Below, piece after piece: positions 10,831 to 21,665 of a stretch of DNA of 64,000 bases (position 1 is its first letter; each line of letters begins with the position of its first letter). The position numbers and the translations under genes were made by a program. The DNA is taken from contig CM060855.1 in the NCBI GenBank assembly GCA_030737835.1, forward strand, positions 2,279,032-2,343,031. The letters are read 5' to 3'. The notes under the pieces were generated by a model, which worked only from the letters and a program-made list of their open reading frames with translations, had not been told where the DNA came from and made no database searches. This DNA comes from Acorus gramineus. Taxonomy: Eukaryota > Streptophyta > Magnoliopsida > Acorales > Acoraceae.

Positions 10831-11774
10831 TAGGCTTGTCAACGGGTCGGGTCCCGACCCGGATCCGACCTGACCTGACTCGGATTTGATTACACGTGTA
10901 ATATATCTGACCCGATTTGGACCTGACCCGGTGGACCCGAATATACAAACGGGTCGGGTCCGGGTCCACCTCGCCCCGACCCATTTGATCCGAGACCCGA
11001 CTGTTTTATTAATATATTCTTATATATTACAAGATCGTTAGTATTAGTTGACCCGTAATTTTTTTTCTTATTTATGAAGTTACAAATATAAATTTTAACT
11101 CATGTATCCATAAGTCCATAACCAAGCCCATAAATCATAACTTATAACCAACCAAGCCACCCGTTGACAGGCCTTATTAGCTTATTAGCTTTTGAATTTG
11201 TATAATTAATTAGTTTGTTGCATGATTTATGTTTATTGTTTAGGTTAATATGTTGGTGTTTATTGTTTTGAATGTTGTTTAGGTTAATATGTAGTGTTTA
11301 TTATTTTGAATGTTATACGTTATATGTTTATTGGTTTGAATGTTTACTTTGTGACACAAATAACCATCAGCTCTCTCTTTTAGTTCATTGTTATATTGTT
11401 TAGATTTCTGTTTACTTTCAATGTTATATGTTAATGCTTATTGTTTTGAATGTTGTTTAGTAATTCATTCACTTATTTTGAATTGTACAAATATATGTTT
11501 AAATATAGTGTCAGGACACCAATTTAGAAAGCTCAATATTAACTAACGCTTTATATAAAATTTTTCTAATAGGATGATAAGGCAAACAAATTCATGAGCT
11601 CTCTTTTTTTTTTATTAACCATATTCGGGTCGGGTCGGACCCGGGTCCGTGTCCGGGTCCACATTTTCAAGGACCCACCAGGTCCTGGGTTGGACCTGGA
11701 CCCGCCGGGTCTCGCCTCGGGTCAGGTCCGGGTCCATCCTAACTTGGCCTGGACCTAACCTGTTGACAGGCCTA
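10831..11774. mobile_element. non-autonomous hAT element with 8-bp TSD
   Basis: A 944-bp element begins TAGGCTTGTCAACGGGT and ends ACCTGTTGACAGGCCTA. It is flanked by perfect 8-bp direct repeats CTTGTGAG at 10,823-10,830 and 11,775-11,782, as expected for hAT transposition. Subterminal regions are packed with GGGTCGGG/GACCCG words in both orientations; the interior is AT-rich. A second copy of the right terminus, CCCGTTGACAGGCCTT, sits inside at about 11,160, which suggests nesting or internal rearrangement. No transposase frame is present. Confidence 0.88.
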
Positions 11775-11782
11775 CTTGTGAG

Positions 11783-12544
11783 TCTCATCCTTCAACCATT
11801 TCTCTTTCCCTTGTCCAAATTCACCATTGTTTTTTTTTTTAAATCGAATCCACCATTGTTAACCCTCATCAAGCTAGATTGTGTTCGAAGAGATTGTCTT
11901 TCAGCTTTGTTGTTTTTGAGCAGATAATGGGTAAATGATTGAGGATCAATGAAGGAAGAAAGAAGGGGCAATACGTTCGAAGATGGGGTGGGTTAGGGTT
12001 AGAGTAAGGTAAAAGAAAGAGATCACATAAGTTAGAGTTAGGGTTACTGTATTTTGTTTTGTTTCAAGTGAGGGCAATGATGTTTTTTAATTCTACGGTC
12101 AGATCACTGTTGACAATTATATAGCATATACTCTAATATGTCAATATATACCTTTTTGTGTATCTTATTCACATTGTTCCTATCTAATTCACATGATAGA
12201 ACTTCCATGAATCTTTTATTTGTTTTTCTTTGGGTTGTTGTTTATTTAATTCTAACGGTTAGTTTTTATATGCAAAACTAAGTGCAATTACATTTAATTA
12301 AAGATGTATTGTTTTTGTTAGATAAAATACTTTTACATGGGACATGGTTACATCCACACCGCCAAATGAGAAACCCACCCATTTTTCCTGATTCACCCCA
12401 TCACTTTTTGGAAGACCCTAAACATCCCACCCCCTAATAAATAAATTAAACATGAGAGTGGAATCCCAAGGAACCACTTTTTGGAAGACCCTAAACCACC
12501 CGCGCTACCTTCGGTTGTCGAAAAGGTAATCCACCATCCGATTG
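11783..12544. other. intergenic between hAT and copia elements
   Basis: AT-rich with no gene. A short direct duplication is visible: CACTTTTTGGAAGACCCTAA occurs at about 12,401 and 12,476. Confidence 0.45.
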
Positions 12545-12549
12545 GTATT

Positions 12550-12675
12550 TGATAGAAACAGAGAAGGGAATGGTTGTATTCCACTTAGGGGTTAATCCCT
12601 TTATATATACAAATGTCTAGGAGTTACACGTGTAATACACTACACACATTATAAGATAACACATATAATCTAACA
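12550..12675 (-). repeat. 3' LTR of the 12.5-kb copia element
   Basis: 126 bp starting TGATAGAAAC and ending TAATCTAACA on the plus strand. It contains TTTATATATACAAATG, a possible TATA region. Confidence 0.9.
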
Positions 12676-12684
12676 GCTCTCCTC
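12676..12684 (-). promoter_or_regulatory. polypurine tract of the copia element
   Basis: GAGGAGAGC read on the minus strand directly abuts the 3' LTR, the expected plus-strand primer for reverse transcription. Confidence 0.75.
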
Positions 12685-12688
12685 AAAC

Positions 12689-15600
12689 TCACGGTGGATC
12701 ATACAAAGTGAGTTTGCGAAGAAGAAACTGAAATCGAGGAATTGGATGTGACTTTGTAAAGAAATCAGCAAGCTGCTCAGCAGAGGAGATATGCGAAAAT
12801 GATAGTGTCTCTGCAAGAAAGTGCTGACGAACAAAGTGACAATCGATCTCAATGTGTTTGGTCCTCTCATGAAAGACCGGATTGCTAGCAATCTGAATAG
12901 CAGACCGGTTATCACAGTGAAGAGGAGTAGGACCAGTCATAGTAACTCCTAGATCCACCAAGAGACGTCTGAGATAAACAATCTCCTTGGTGGTGATAGC
13001 CATAGCTCGATATTCAGCCTCAGTACTGGAAAGAGAAACAACCTCCTGTTTCTTGCTGCACTAAGAGATGATATAATCTCTGAGAAATATGCAGAAACCA
13101 ATGGTGGAGCGTCTAGTCGTCGGGTCTCCAGCCCAATCAGCATCAGTGTAAGCCCTGAGAACCACAGTCGAAGAGGATGATAGATAAATCGATCTAGTGA
13201 TAGTACCACACAAATATCGAAGAATTCGCATAAGAGCATCGGAGAGAGTAGCACGCTCTAAAATGTCAGCTGTATACTTTTGTTGAGAAAGCAGAATCCC
13301 ACTATCACTCTGTGCAATCTCGAGACCAATGAAGTAGCGAAGAGTACCAAGATCTTTCATCTGAAACTGTCGACTGAGGTGATTCTTGACCCGAGTAATA
13401 CCAACGGAGTCATCGCCAGTTATAATCATGTCGTCAACATACAGAAGAAGGATTACCCGCCCCTGCGATGAGGATCGCACAAACATAGAGTGGTCCTGGT
13501 GGCTCTCAACAAAACCAGCTGTCAGAATAACACTGCGAAAACGCTCAAACCAGGCACGAGGAGCTTGTTTCAGTCCGTATATAGCCCGCCGAAGACGACA
13601 AACATGCTGAGGAGGAGTGCTGAGACCTGGAGGTGGTTGCATATAAACAACCTCAGATAAATCACCATGAAAAAAGCATTCTTCACGTCCATCTGAAAGA
13701 GAGGCCAGCGACGAACAGCAGCAACGGCAAGAAGGGTGCGAACAGTAGTCATCTGAGCAACAGGAGCAAAGGTCTCCTCATAGTCAATGCCATACTCTTG
13801 AGTGAAACCTCTGGCAACAAGACGAGCCTTATGTCGTTCAATGGAACCATCAGGGCGATGCTTGATCTTGAAAATCCACTTGCAGCTGATAGGGGTAACA
13901 CCATCCGGAAGGGGAACAACATCCCAGGTCTGTGTCTGCTCAAACGCCTGAAACTCCTCAGCCATGGCCTGCTGCCACTCAGGGTACTCGACTGCCTCTC
14001 GATAAGATCGGGGCTCACGATGGGCATGTATAGCGGTGAGATAGGCCTGGAATTCTGGAGAATAGGTACTCACTGATGCAAAGCCAAATCGGTCAAGTGG
14101 TCTAGAGTCAAAACTGAAACGATCAGGCGGATGACGTTCACGCTGAGGGTAGCGAGTCAAGGGACGAGGATCCACATCAGAGGGAGGTGTGTTAGCCGTG
14201 GAAGACGGAGTACCAGCGGAGTCATCTGCGGAAGGAGCAAGAGGAGACACAATAGGAGGAGAACAGGGAGGACCATGGGAGTTGGCTGCAGGAGTGTGAA
14301 GAGGAGACGAAGAACCAGGAGAGTCAGCAGTGGGAATGCCAAGATGAGACTCAGGGAGAACAGAACTAGGAGTGGGCTCAAGCAGAACAGACGGCCCGAG
14401 AAGAGGTAGAGACTCAATAGGAGAGCCTTGAACAGGAGAAGGCACCGGAGGAGAGGAGGCAGTGGGTGTAGAAGAAAAATAGGGAACATCTTCGACAAAT
14501 GACACATGACGAGCTATCCAAAAACGATCTCCAATAGGATCGTAGCAGCGATATCCCTTGTGTTCGAAACTAATCCCCAAGAATACACACTTAACTGACC
14601 GAGCGGCCAACTTAGTGCGTTGATGAGGAGGGAGAAGCACGAAACAAGTACATCCAAAAGTGCGAAGTCTGCTATAATCAGGTTTGGAGGAGTAAAGGCG
14701 CTCATGAGGAGTCATACCGGAGAGGACAGAAGAGGGAGTGATATTGATAAGATGAACAGATAGAAGAGCAGCCTCAGCCCAGTATGTGCTGGGGACTGAA
14801 GAAGAAAGTAAGAGGGAACGAGCGGTCTCAAGAATATGGCGATGTTTTCTTTCAGCAACACCATTCTGCTCATGAGTATAAGGGCATGATTGCTGAAAGA
14901 GAGTGCCATGAGATTGAAGAAGAGAACGCATCGTGGAAGAAATATATTCTCGAGCACAATCAGACCTAAAGATTTTGATACGAGTCTGAAACTGGGTGTG
15001 AATCATAGTGGTAAAGACCTCATATATCTTTGGGACCTCAGATCGATGACGCAATAAATAAATCCAGGTAAAGCGAGAATAGTCATCAATAAAACTGATA
15101 TAATACGAAAAACCACTCTTTGACGTGATATGAGAAGGACCCCAGATATCAGAATGAACAAGCTCAAATGGACTAGAGGACTGATGATTACTAGAATGGA
15201 ATGGAGTAGCAACAGGTTTGGCTAATTTACAGCCCTCACAAACAGAAAGAGGAGAGAAAGAAACATGACCTAAATCACCAGACTTAATAAGGTCTTTAAG
15301 ACGAGATTCAGAAACATGACCTAACCTCATTTGCCACAAGTCAGTATCAGAGGTGACAGTGCCACAGAAAACTGAGGGATCAGGTACAGGAAGATAAAGA
15401 TACTCCACATAATACAGTCCGCCAATCCGACGACCAACACCAATCCTCTGCCCTGAACGTGGATCCTGCACAGAACACCCAGAAGAGGTAAAGGTAATGG
15501 TGAATCCAGAATCACACAATCTACTAATAGACACAAGATTCATGCAAAGCTCAGGAGCATGCAAAACAAATGGTAATGAAAGGCGGCCAGTAGGGTGGGA

Positions 15601-16086
15601 TGTGGTGGTGATCGATCCACACTGCGTGATGACTAAAGGAGAGCCATTAGCAGTATGAATGGAAGGGAGGTGTGAGGGTGCAGGTGAGCATGCAGTGAGG
15701 ATAGAACTATCAGGAGTCATGTGATGTGAGACACCCGAATAAAAAATCCAATAAGCAGGAGTACCCATAGTAGAAGACAAGGCAAAGGGAGTAGAAGCAC
15801 CAGAAAGTGACTGCTGCAGAATCAGGTGGTCTAGGCGCTGACTGATCTGGACAAGCATATCCGAGTGTGACTGAATGGAGGCAATCGAAGTAGCAGTCGT
15901 AGCGACAATAGGAGGAAGATGATGTCCTCGGCCTTTCGGTTGATAACACTGCTTAGAAGGTCGTTGTCTTTTCGTAGCAGGAGCGGCCCCCAAGATGCCC
16001 TCATAGATAAATGACGAAGTAGACTGACGAGATACCTTCGAAGCCGCCGGTGTCGGAAGAGTAGGGTTGCCGTTGGTTTCTGACAT
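12689..16086 (-). pseudogene. copia gag-pol remnant: protease, integrase, reverse transcriptase, RNase H, broken
   Basis: Domain order is protease, integrase, RT, RNase H, which defines Ty1/copia. The long frame starts at 16,086. Residues 113-124 read WIFYSGVSHHMT, so the catalytic Asp of the usual DSG is Tyr. The integrase keeps D313 (HSDIWGP), D376 (RSDCARE) and E412 (NGVAERKH). RT begins near CKWIFKIKHRPDG. A one-base gain in a T run near 13,672 shifts the frame inside the motif after MDVKNAF. RT resumes with YVDD at about 13,430, but a block of roughly 70 codons is missing between ERATLSDA and LMRILRYLCGT near 13,240. A Trp-to-stop change lies near 13,059. RNase H then runs to a stop at 12,689. 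Only about 110 residues precede the protease, with no CCHC zinc knuckle, so most of gag has been deleted. Confidence 0.9.
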
Positions 16087-16902
16087 TGTGCAGAACCACT
16101 CGGATGAGGATCAGAAGCAGACGAGGACGTAGAGCATGAAAAATCGAGCAAAATGGACTCCTGGATCACCTTAATCGGACTTCCGGAGAGAAAGTTATAA
16201 CCGATTTAGTGATTCGGAGTCTCAAGGAGGTGCCGGAGGTGGCGGCGAGCGGCCGGTGGCGGCAGGGGGCGGCCGGAGGAGCCGGAGGGCGGCCGGAGTT
16301 GACCTGAGGTCGGACTCGGGTCGGGTGCCGGGCCGGGTTCGTGGATCCGGGTCGGGTCCGGGCAGGGTCCGGGTCGGGTCGCTGGGCAGCGCCCGGGTCG
16401 GGCCGGGTTCGCTGGGCAGGGTCCCGGTCGGGTCGCTGGGCAGGGTCCGGGTCAGGGCAGGGTCCGGGCCGGGTTCGCTGGGCAGGGTCCCGGTCGGGTC
16501 GCTGAGCAGGGTCCGGGTCGGGTCGCTGGGTAGGGTCCGGGTCGGGTGCCCGGTCAGGCGCTCGAGACGATCCGGAACACCAATACAGGCTGGCACGAGC
16601 TGTCCAGCAAATCCCGGGAAATCCGGGCAAGATCACCGGATCAGTGCCCGGGCAGATTTGTCGGGCGCGACAGATCCCGGGTAATCTGGGCAGGGTCAAA
16701 CGCGCGGTAGGGCACGACGCGGCAGGGCGCGCGGCAGGGCACCGGGCAGGGCAGGGCAGGGCAGGGCACGCGGCAGGGCGCAGCAGGGCGCGCGGCAGGG
16801 CACCGGGCAGGGCAGGGCTGGGCGCGGCAGGGCAGGGCTGCGCGAGCAGCGGCAGGGCGGCGTGCGTCAGCTGCATGGGCCGCGACGACAGCGGCAGGGG
16901 CA

Positions 16903-16936
<34 letters not shown>

Positions 16937-17006
16937 GGCAAGGGCACGACGGCGACGGCGAAGGATTCCAAAAAAAAAAGAAAAAACTAGGGTTTTTTAA
17001 TTTCTA
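16087..17006. repeat. GC-rich tandem-repeat leader of the copia element
   Basis: This lies between the primer site and the pol frame. 16,310-16,560 is a degenerate array of GGGTCGCTGGGCAGGGTCC-type units of about 27-48 bp. 16,690-16,870 is GGGCA-rich and includes GGGCAGGGCAGGGCAGGG near 16,744-16,765, a perfect four-run G-quadruplex motif on the plus strand. 16,900-16,970 is a (GACGGC)n hexamer run. Long Pro/Arg/Ala frames here are low-complexity artefacts, not gag. Confidence 0.75.
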
Positions 17007-17018
17007 GCTCTGATACCA
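17007..17018 (-). promoter_or_regulatory. primer binding site, initiator tRNA-Met type
   Basis: TGGTATCAGAGC on the minus strand sits directly against the 5' LTR end. It is complementary to the 3' end of initiator tRNA-Met, the standard primer of plant copia elements. Confidence 0.9.
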
Positions 17019-17144
17019 TGATAGAAACAGAGAAGGGAATCCTTGTATTCCACTTAGGGGTTAATCCCTTTATATATACAAATGTCTAGGAGTTACACGT
17101 GTAATACACTACACACATTATAAGATAACACATATAATCTAACA
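17019..17144 (-). repeat. 5' LTR of the copia element
   Basis: 126 bp with the same ends as the other LTR and two adjacent base differences (CCTTG here, GGTTG there). Confidence 0.9.
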
Positions 17145-18662
17145 GTATTATTTGTATGCATTCGTCTCATTCCTCTTCCTCTCATTCGTGTTCTTTTTCA
17201 TATAACCCTAACCCCAGTTTATGAATAATTTCTTCATGTTCTTTTCTTATTAAACCCTTGATCATGATGATTTGCATGATTTTCGTTTAATTTGTTTGTG
17301 ACTATATTTTGCAAACCCTAGCTATTATTAGAAACATGCATGTATAAATTTTTGCATTTCAAACTCTCTGTGTTATTAGAGAATACACGTATACCTTTCT
17401 TGCAAACAAAGGCAAACCTAGGTTTATAGTTGGATTCCTTGTGGGATATCTTTGTTGGAATATGATAGGTTGAATGGCAAACATTGTTTCTTTGACAAGG
17501 CTTGTAGCATTGGTTGATTGAATGATTAGAAGAATTTGTTGAAATGTTATTGGTTTGTAGCATTTTATTAGCTCAATGCAAGCGTAAAAAAAATTAATGG
17601 AACACGTTCCTTGAAAATGGTAGATTGATTCATTTTATTATTTTAGAATGGTTCAATGCATTTGTGGAAAAGATATGTTGTAGAATTGTTGATGGGAAAA
17701 AATAAATGAACCTTATTAATACTCCAACAAATGTCGATGATCTACCGGTGTTATTAGAAGCAAAATGTATTAATGTGAATAAAAAATGTAAAGCTAGATT
17801 TAGGGTTGGTTTGGTTGTGTGGCATCTTAGTTGGTAAAGGATAGGTTGAATGGGAGATGTTGTTTCATTGACAATGGTTTGTAGCATTTGTTGATTTTAA
17901 TAAAATTATATGTACAATGAATTGAAAATCACATTGAAATTGACATTGTTTTTTTTTTATGGGAAATGAAATGATTCACTGGCCCTAACTTGGTATTATT
18001 TGTATGCGTTCGTCTCATTCCTCTTCCTCTCATTTACCACCCCTATTCAAGAGAAGACGGATGAGTATTCTAAAAATATTTATCCAAAATAATGAAAATA
18101 TTCATATTTGAATAATTTGTTCAAATACACATTGTTCTTAGTCTGAAAAATATTTGTACGTACCTAATATATTATTATATAGTTTATTAACATATATATT
18201 TTAAAGATTAATATATGTTTTTATTATATTTCTATGTTTATCCAAATAATGTTTTTTTGTGTATATCTATAAATTTATGTTTATAGATTTTATTTATTTA
18301 TTTTTTGTTCAAGAAAGTTGCATGATTGTCGGGTAGATTAAGTTGAATTTTATTTGCTTGAATTTTTTTCCAATTATCTAGTTTTTTTTTTAATTTTTTA
18401 TTTTCTATATATATATCAATCAAAACAAAGTTATCTGAATTTATCTCCACCATACAAGCTATTTTTTCCTTACTGTATACATTATTATCTCTTATCCCTT
18501 AAAACTAAAATAATTTAAAAGAACATGGAAAAGACAAAATATTGGATAAGACTCTTTCACACTTCTATAATATGAATCGAAGATATTACAAAATAAGTTA
18601 CACAATAACTTTTGATCTTATCAAACTTGAGAGAATTTTTGTGAATATGTCTAACATGATAA
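17145..18662. other. intergenic with a local tandem duplication
   Basis: The block starting TATTATTTGTATGCATTCGT at 17,146 is repeated from about 17,991, and GATAGGTTGAATGG with the following bases recurs near 17,465 and 17,838. An older duplication of roughly 0.85 kb is therefore present. Unit A of the large tandem duplication begins inside it at about 17,675. No gene is seen. Confidence 0.5.
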
Positions 18663-18806
18663 TTAACTAGATGATCTTATCAAAAACATAATTCTGTTAG
18701 GTTGCATTGATTAACTAGATGATTTTATCAAAAACATAATTCTGTTAGGTTGCATTGATTAACTAGATGATCTTATCAAAAACATAATTCTGTTAGGTTG
18801 CATTGA
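18663..18806. repeat. 48-bp tandem repeat, three copies
   Basis: Three consecutive 48-bp units begin TTAACTAGATGAT and contain TTCTGTTAGGTTGCATTGA. Single diverged copies occur near 8,110 and 8,405; the triplet is also present in unit B. Confidence 0.85.
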
Positions 18807-19179
18807 ATAAATGAATGGGAAATGCCGAAATGGAGTAATTAAACCCAATGATTAATTTGTTGGGTTGTTGAGAGTTTGTTATGCTAACTAAACACTATTT
18901 CATCATCCTTTGGAAAATTAGAAAAGACCACAAGAAATTATAGATCAACTCAATCACCATAGTTTTATCAATCCAATAAAAGAAAAATAGACTTGACAAG
19001 CAAATCACATAATAATATTCCAATTTAGCCCAAGTCACATAAAAAAAATTCCTCCCCATGCATCAACCCATTACACACCCAAAACAGGCCAAAAAATGTA
19101 CATGTTACAGTCCTCAAAAACCAATAAAAGATTGAATCTTATATACAATGCATTCCATTGTTCCAACATCTTCCCCATA

Positions 19180-19908
19180 TCACATGGCGCTGTAGCCGCC
19201 GCCGTCTTCTCCATCTGAACCTTTCAACGGCCGAATCTTCCCTCCTGGATGTTGGTGGCGCAGCCGATCCCCTCCCAACAGAACAAGCTTCGGCAACGGC
19301 ACTGCCGGCCGTGTGAACAGAACAGAGGATTCCGTGTCAGTACCGACATCAAGGATCCCGTTGAGGCCGTGGACAGCGATGGAGGGGCTGAAGTAGAGGT
19401 CCGGCTGGGAGACCGAGACGCCGTTGACGACGATAAATCCGCCGACTTCAGAGATGATGACATCAGCGCAGGTGTCGTCGAGGGTGGGGAGGGGGAAGGA
19501 CCCCTTGGGGTGGAGGAGGAGATGGAGGTCGTAGGAGGAGAGGGCCCCGACCGTTGCATGGCGGTGGAGGATGGAGGAGGAGGAGTGGAGGGCGGATAAA
19601 AATTCGTTGTGGACCGCTTGATTTATAAGAGCCGATGCCAATTGATTTGACAAGTGGACTCCTTTAAAAGGGAGGGAGGAGAGAGAGTGATCAGAGGGGG
19701 CGAAGAGGGTGACAGAGGGGGCGGAGAGGAGGAGGTGGAGGTAGAGGGGGGAGGTGGTGATGGCGTTGGCGAAGAGGGTGTGGTGGTTGGAGCGGAGGGC
19801 GGAGAGGGCGGCGTCGAGGTCTGAGGGTGGGATGGCGGAGGTGGAGTGGATGAGGAGGAGGAGGAGGAGGAGGAGGAGGGTGGAGGTGTGGAGGTTTGAT
19901 GAAGACAT
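19180..19908 (-). CDS. small secreted FAS1 protein, unit A copy (242 aa)
   Basis: An intronless secreted FAS1 protein. The signal peptide is MSSSNLHTST plus nine Leu, cleaved near STSA/IPP at about residue 25. The FAS1 domain spans 28-190: SVTLFAPSDHS at 65-75 (H1), LHRHAT at 114-119 (YH site), IAVHGLNGIL at 177-186 (H2). The tail has LPKLVLLGGDRLRHQ followed by one copy of the PGGKIRPLKG...DGEDGGGYS motif, ending AM. Cys147 is the only Cys. It is intact, with a strong TATA box and G-box promoter, and is almost identical to 40,643. A secreted wall or apoplastic role is inferred from the domain; the C-terminal motif has no known function to me. Confidence 0.87.
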   Translation of the reverse strand: MSSSNLHTSTLLLLLLLLLIHSTSAIPPSDLDAALSALRSNHHTLFANAITTSPLYLHLLLSAPSVTLFAPSDHSLSSLPFKGVHLSNQLASALINQAVHNEFLSALHSSSSILHRHATVGALSSYDLHLLLHPKGSFPLPTLDDTCADVIISEVGGFIVVNGVSVSQPDLYFSPSIAVHGLNGILDVGTDTESSVLFTRPAVPLPKLVLLGGDRLRHQHPGGKIRPLKGSDGEDGGGYSAM

Positions 19909-20111
19909 GAAGTGAGGATGTATTTAGAACTTATTACAAGTTGATTGTGGCTTTAGAGACTGGGGTTTGGGGGCCATTTTATAGGTTTATGAGTTGGTAT
20001 TGGCGATCCCATTCATTGATAATTGACCAATGTGTGAGTGACACGTGGAATGTGTGATTGGCGATCCCACTAATTTGCTATTGACCAATAAAATAAAGAC
20101 ACGTGTCATGT
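19909..20111 (-). promoter_or_regulatory. promoter of the unit A FAS1 gene
   Basis: CCTATAAAATGG on the minus strand (about 19,972-19,984) is a canonical TATA box some 65 bases upstream of the ATG. ATTGGCGATCCCA occurs at 19,999 and 20,057, GACACGTGGAATG at 20,040 and GACACGTGTCATG at about 20,099, interleaved with ATTGACCAAT words. Confidence 0.7.
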
Positions 20112-20607
20112 GGTGGTTTTTTTTTTGGTTTTTTCAGGGATTCTGACGGGCGTTTGTTTCGTGTTCTGTTGGGAGAGTTTATCAGATGACAACCATCCAC
20201 TTAATAACATTTTATTGATAATATATCATTCAACTAAATCATTGTTGGTTTAAAAATTAAAATTATAAAAAAATTTATGATACAAAAAAAATATTTTTTA
20301 ATAAAATATAAGTATTATACTTTCATGAGAGTAAATATAGAAAAATGAAAATGAGTGTATTTTGTTTTGCATGATTTAACATTGTTTGATTATTTAGGAT
20401 TTTCTTATGTTTGTGACTGTGAAGAGAAATCCAAATCTTATTCTAACGTGAGTCATCTTTGAAAACTGAAAAAAAAAAAAAAATCTATATGTTTTATGTT
20501 TTAATTTTTTTTAAAAGAGTACTGAAAAGCTACGGCCTACTTTGCCTAATCAGAAGATAAACAGATCCTTCTCCTTCAAGCAATGAGTCCCATACAGAGA
20601 ATCAAAG

Positions 20608-20862
20608 TTGGCAGTTGAGCATGAAACTACCAATATTCAAATGGAATCTGACTCAAAACTGGTGATTAAATGGATAAATACTTACTGCAAGGTCCCATGG
20701 GCGAATATGTATATTTACCAGATCAGGCAACTCTTTGAACATTTTGATGAGTGGACACACATTTATTGGGAGATTAATGAAGTTGCTGACTTCTTGGCCA
20801 GCTACAAAAAACAGCAAGGGATTGCTAGTTTCCCAATCACAACAGACTCCCCAAGTACATAA
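20608..20862 (+). pseudogene. RNase H-like (RVT_3) fragment cut by a hAT-like MITE
   Basis: The 84-residue frame reads like the C-terminal half of a plant RNase H-like/RVT_3 domain, as found in LINE-derived and orphan plant proteins: IQMESDSKLVIKWIN at 11-25, then a helix and WEINEVADFLASYKK near 56-70, where the usual motif is the ...N..AD.LA signature. The N-terminal RNase H strands are absent. The stop codon TAA coincides with the first bases of the adjacent MITE, so the true 3' end was removed by that insertion. Probably a dead fragment; repeated at 42,919. Confidence 0.7.
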
Positions 20863-21352
20863 GGGTGGTAAACGAGCCGAACTTTGATCTGTTCAAACTC
20901 AGCTCGTTTAGTATCAGGCTCGGCTCGGGACCGAGCTTCATTTTGTGTTCAAGCTCGACTTGTTGGGCTCGTGAAAAGCTCGGTTGAAGCTCAGCTCGGT
21001 TCGTTTATTAAACAAACCAAGCAGAAGCTCTAATCAAGGCGCGACTCGGGCCCGTTTAACTAAAAAAAAACTTTGTTTAGCATTTGAGAAGTCACATTTC
21101 ATAAATCATAACACCTTATACACGTGAAAGTAACATAAGCTTGGGCTCGGGCTCGGCTCAAGTTTGGCTCGTTCTCCTTTTTTCTGTTAAGTAAACAGGC
21201 TCGGGTTCGGCTCGGTTCAGCTCGGGCTCAGGCTCGGCTCGTTTACAAACCGAGTTTTAAAAATTGTTCAAGCTCGGCTCGTTTGTCTAATCGAACGAGC
21301 CTGAACCGAGCCTGAGCCGAATCCGAGCTGCTCTGCTCATTTACCAGCCCTA
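20860..21352. mobile_element. hAT-like MITE, unit A copy
   Basis: Ends TAAGGGTGGTAAACGAGCC and GCTCATTTACCAGCCCTA, with an interior of GGCTCG/CGAGCC words. Flanking 8-mers CAAGTACA and CCAGTGCA match at 6 of 8 positions. Same family as 2,851. Confidence 0.75.
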
Positions 21353-21665
21353 CCAGTGCATGTGTAACTCATCTACATGATCTTATCGGAATTCCGTTAG
21401 GTTGTGTTGAATAAATGAATGGGAAATGGAGTAAACCCAATGATTAATTTAGTTGGGTTACGTTGTTGAGAGTTTGTTATGCCAAGTTTGGAAAAATTAA
21501 AAAAGACCACCATAAATTACAGATCAACAACCATCATAGTTTTATCAATCCAATAAAAGAAAATTAAACTTGCCAAGCAAGTCACATAATAATATTCCAA
21601 ATTAGTCCATGTCGCGTAACAAAAAAAAAATTGAAATAATACGTTAAGTTTCCTCCCCATGCATC
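21353..21665. other. FAS1 3'-flank paralogous sequence
   Basis: Matches the DNA downstream of the other FAS1 genes (for example GAATAAATGAATGGGAAATG and TTTATCAATCCAATAAAAGA). It is the left part of the flank that belongs to the pseudogene at 22,830. Confidence 0.55.

Larger units (their letters stand above)
12550..17144 (-). mobile_element. Ty1/copia LTR retrotransposon with very short LTRs, defective
   Basis: The 4.6-kb element is oriented on the minus strand. It has 126-bp LTRs, target duplications GTATT at 12,545-12,549 and 17,145-17,149, a tRNA-iMet-type primer binding site touching the 5' LTR, and a purine tract touching the 3' LTR. The flanks rejoin to match TTGGTATTATTTGTATGC at 17,989, a paralogous unoccupied sequence, which confirms the ends. 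The LTRs differ at two adjacent bases (GGTTG against CCTTG), implying a recent insertion. Pol is broken and gag is nearly absent, so it cannot move by itself. Confidence 0.93.

Noticed and set aside
11649-11927. 92-codon frame at the right end of the hAT element
   Set aside because: It crosses the element's terminus into unrelated flank and begins in GGGTCC-type subterminal repeats.
16166-17000. Pro/Arg-rich frames in the copia leader, possible gag
   Set aside because: Low-complexity translation of tandem repeats, without a CCHC zinc knuckle or any gag-like segment.
18663-18806. Three regularly spaced repeats considered as a CRISPR-like array
   Set aside because: The 48-bp units are directly adjacent with no spacers, and the genome is eukaryotic; it is a plain tandem repeat.
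20866-21350. GGCTCG/CGAGCC-rich stretches considered as regulatory islands
   Set aside because: They are the subterminal repeats of a MITE with inverted termini and partial 8-bp target duplications, present at three loci.
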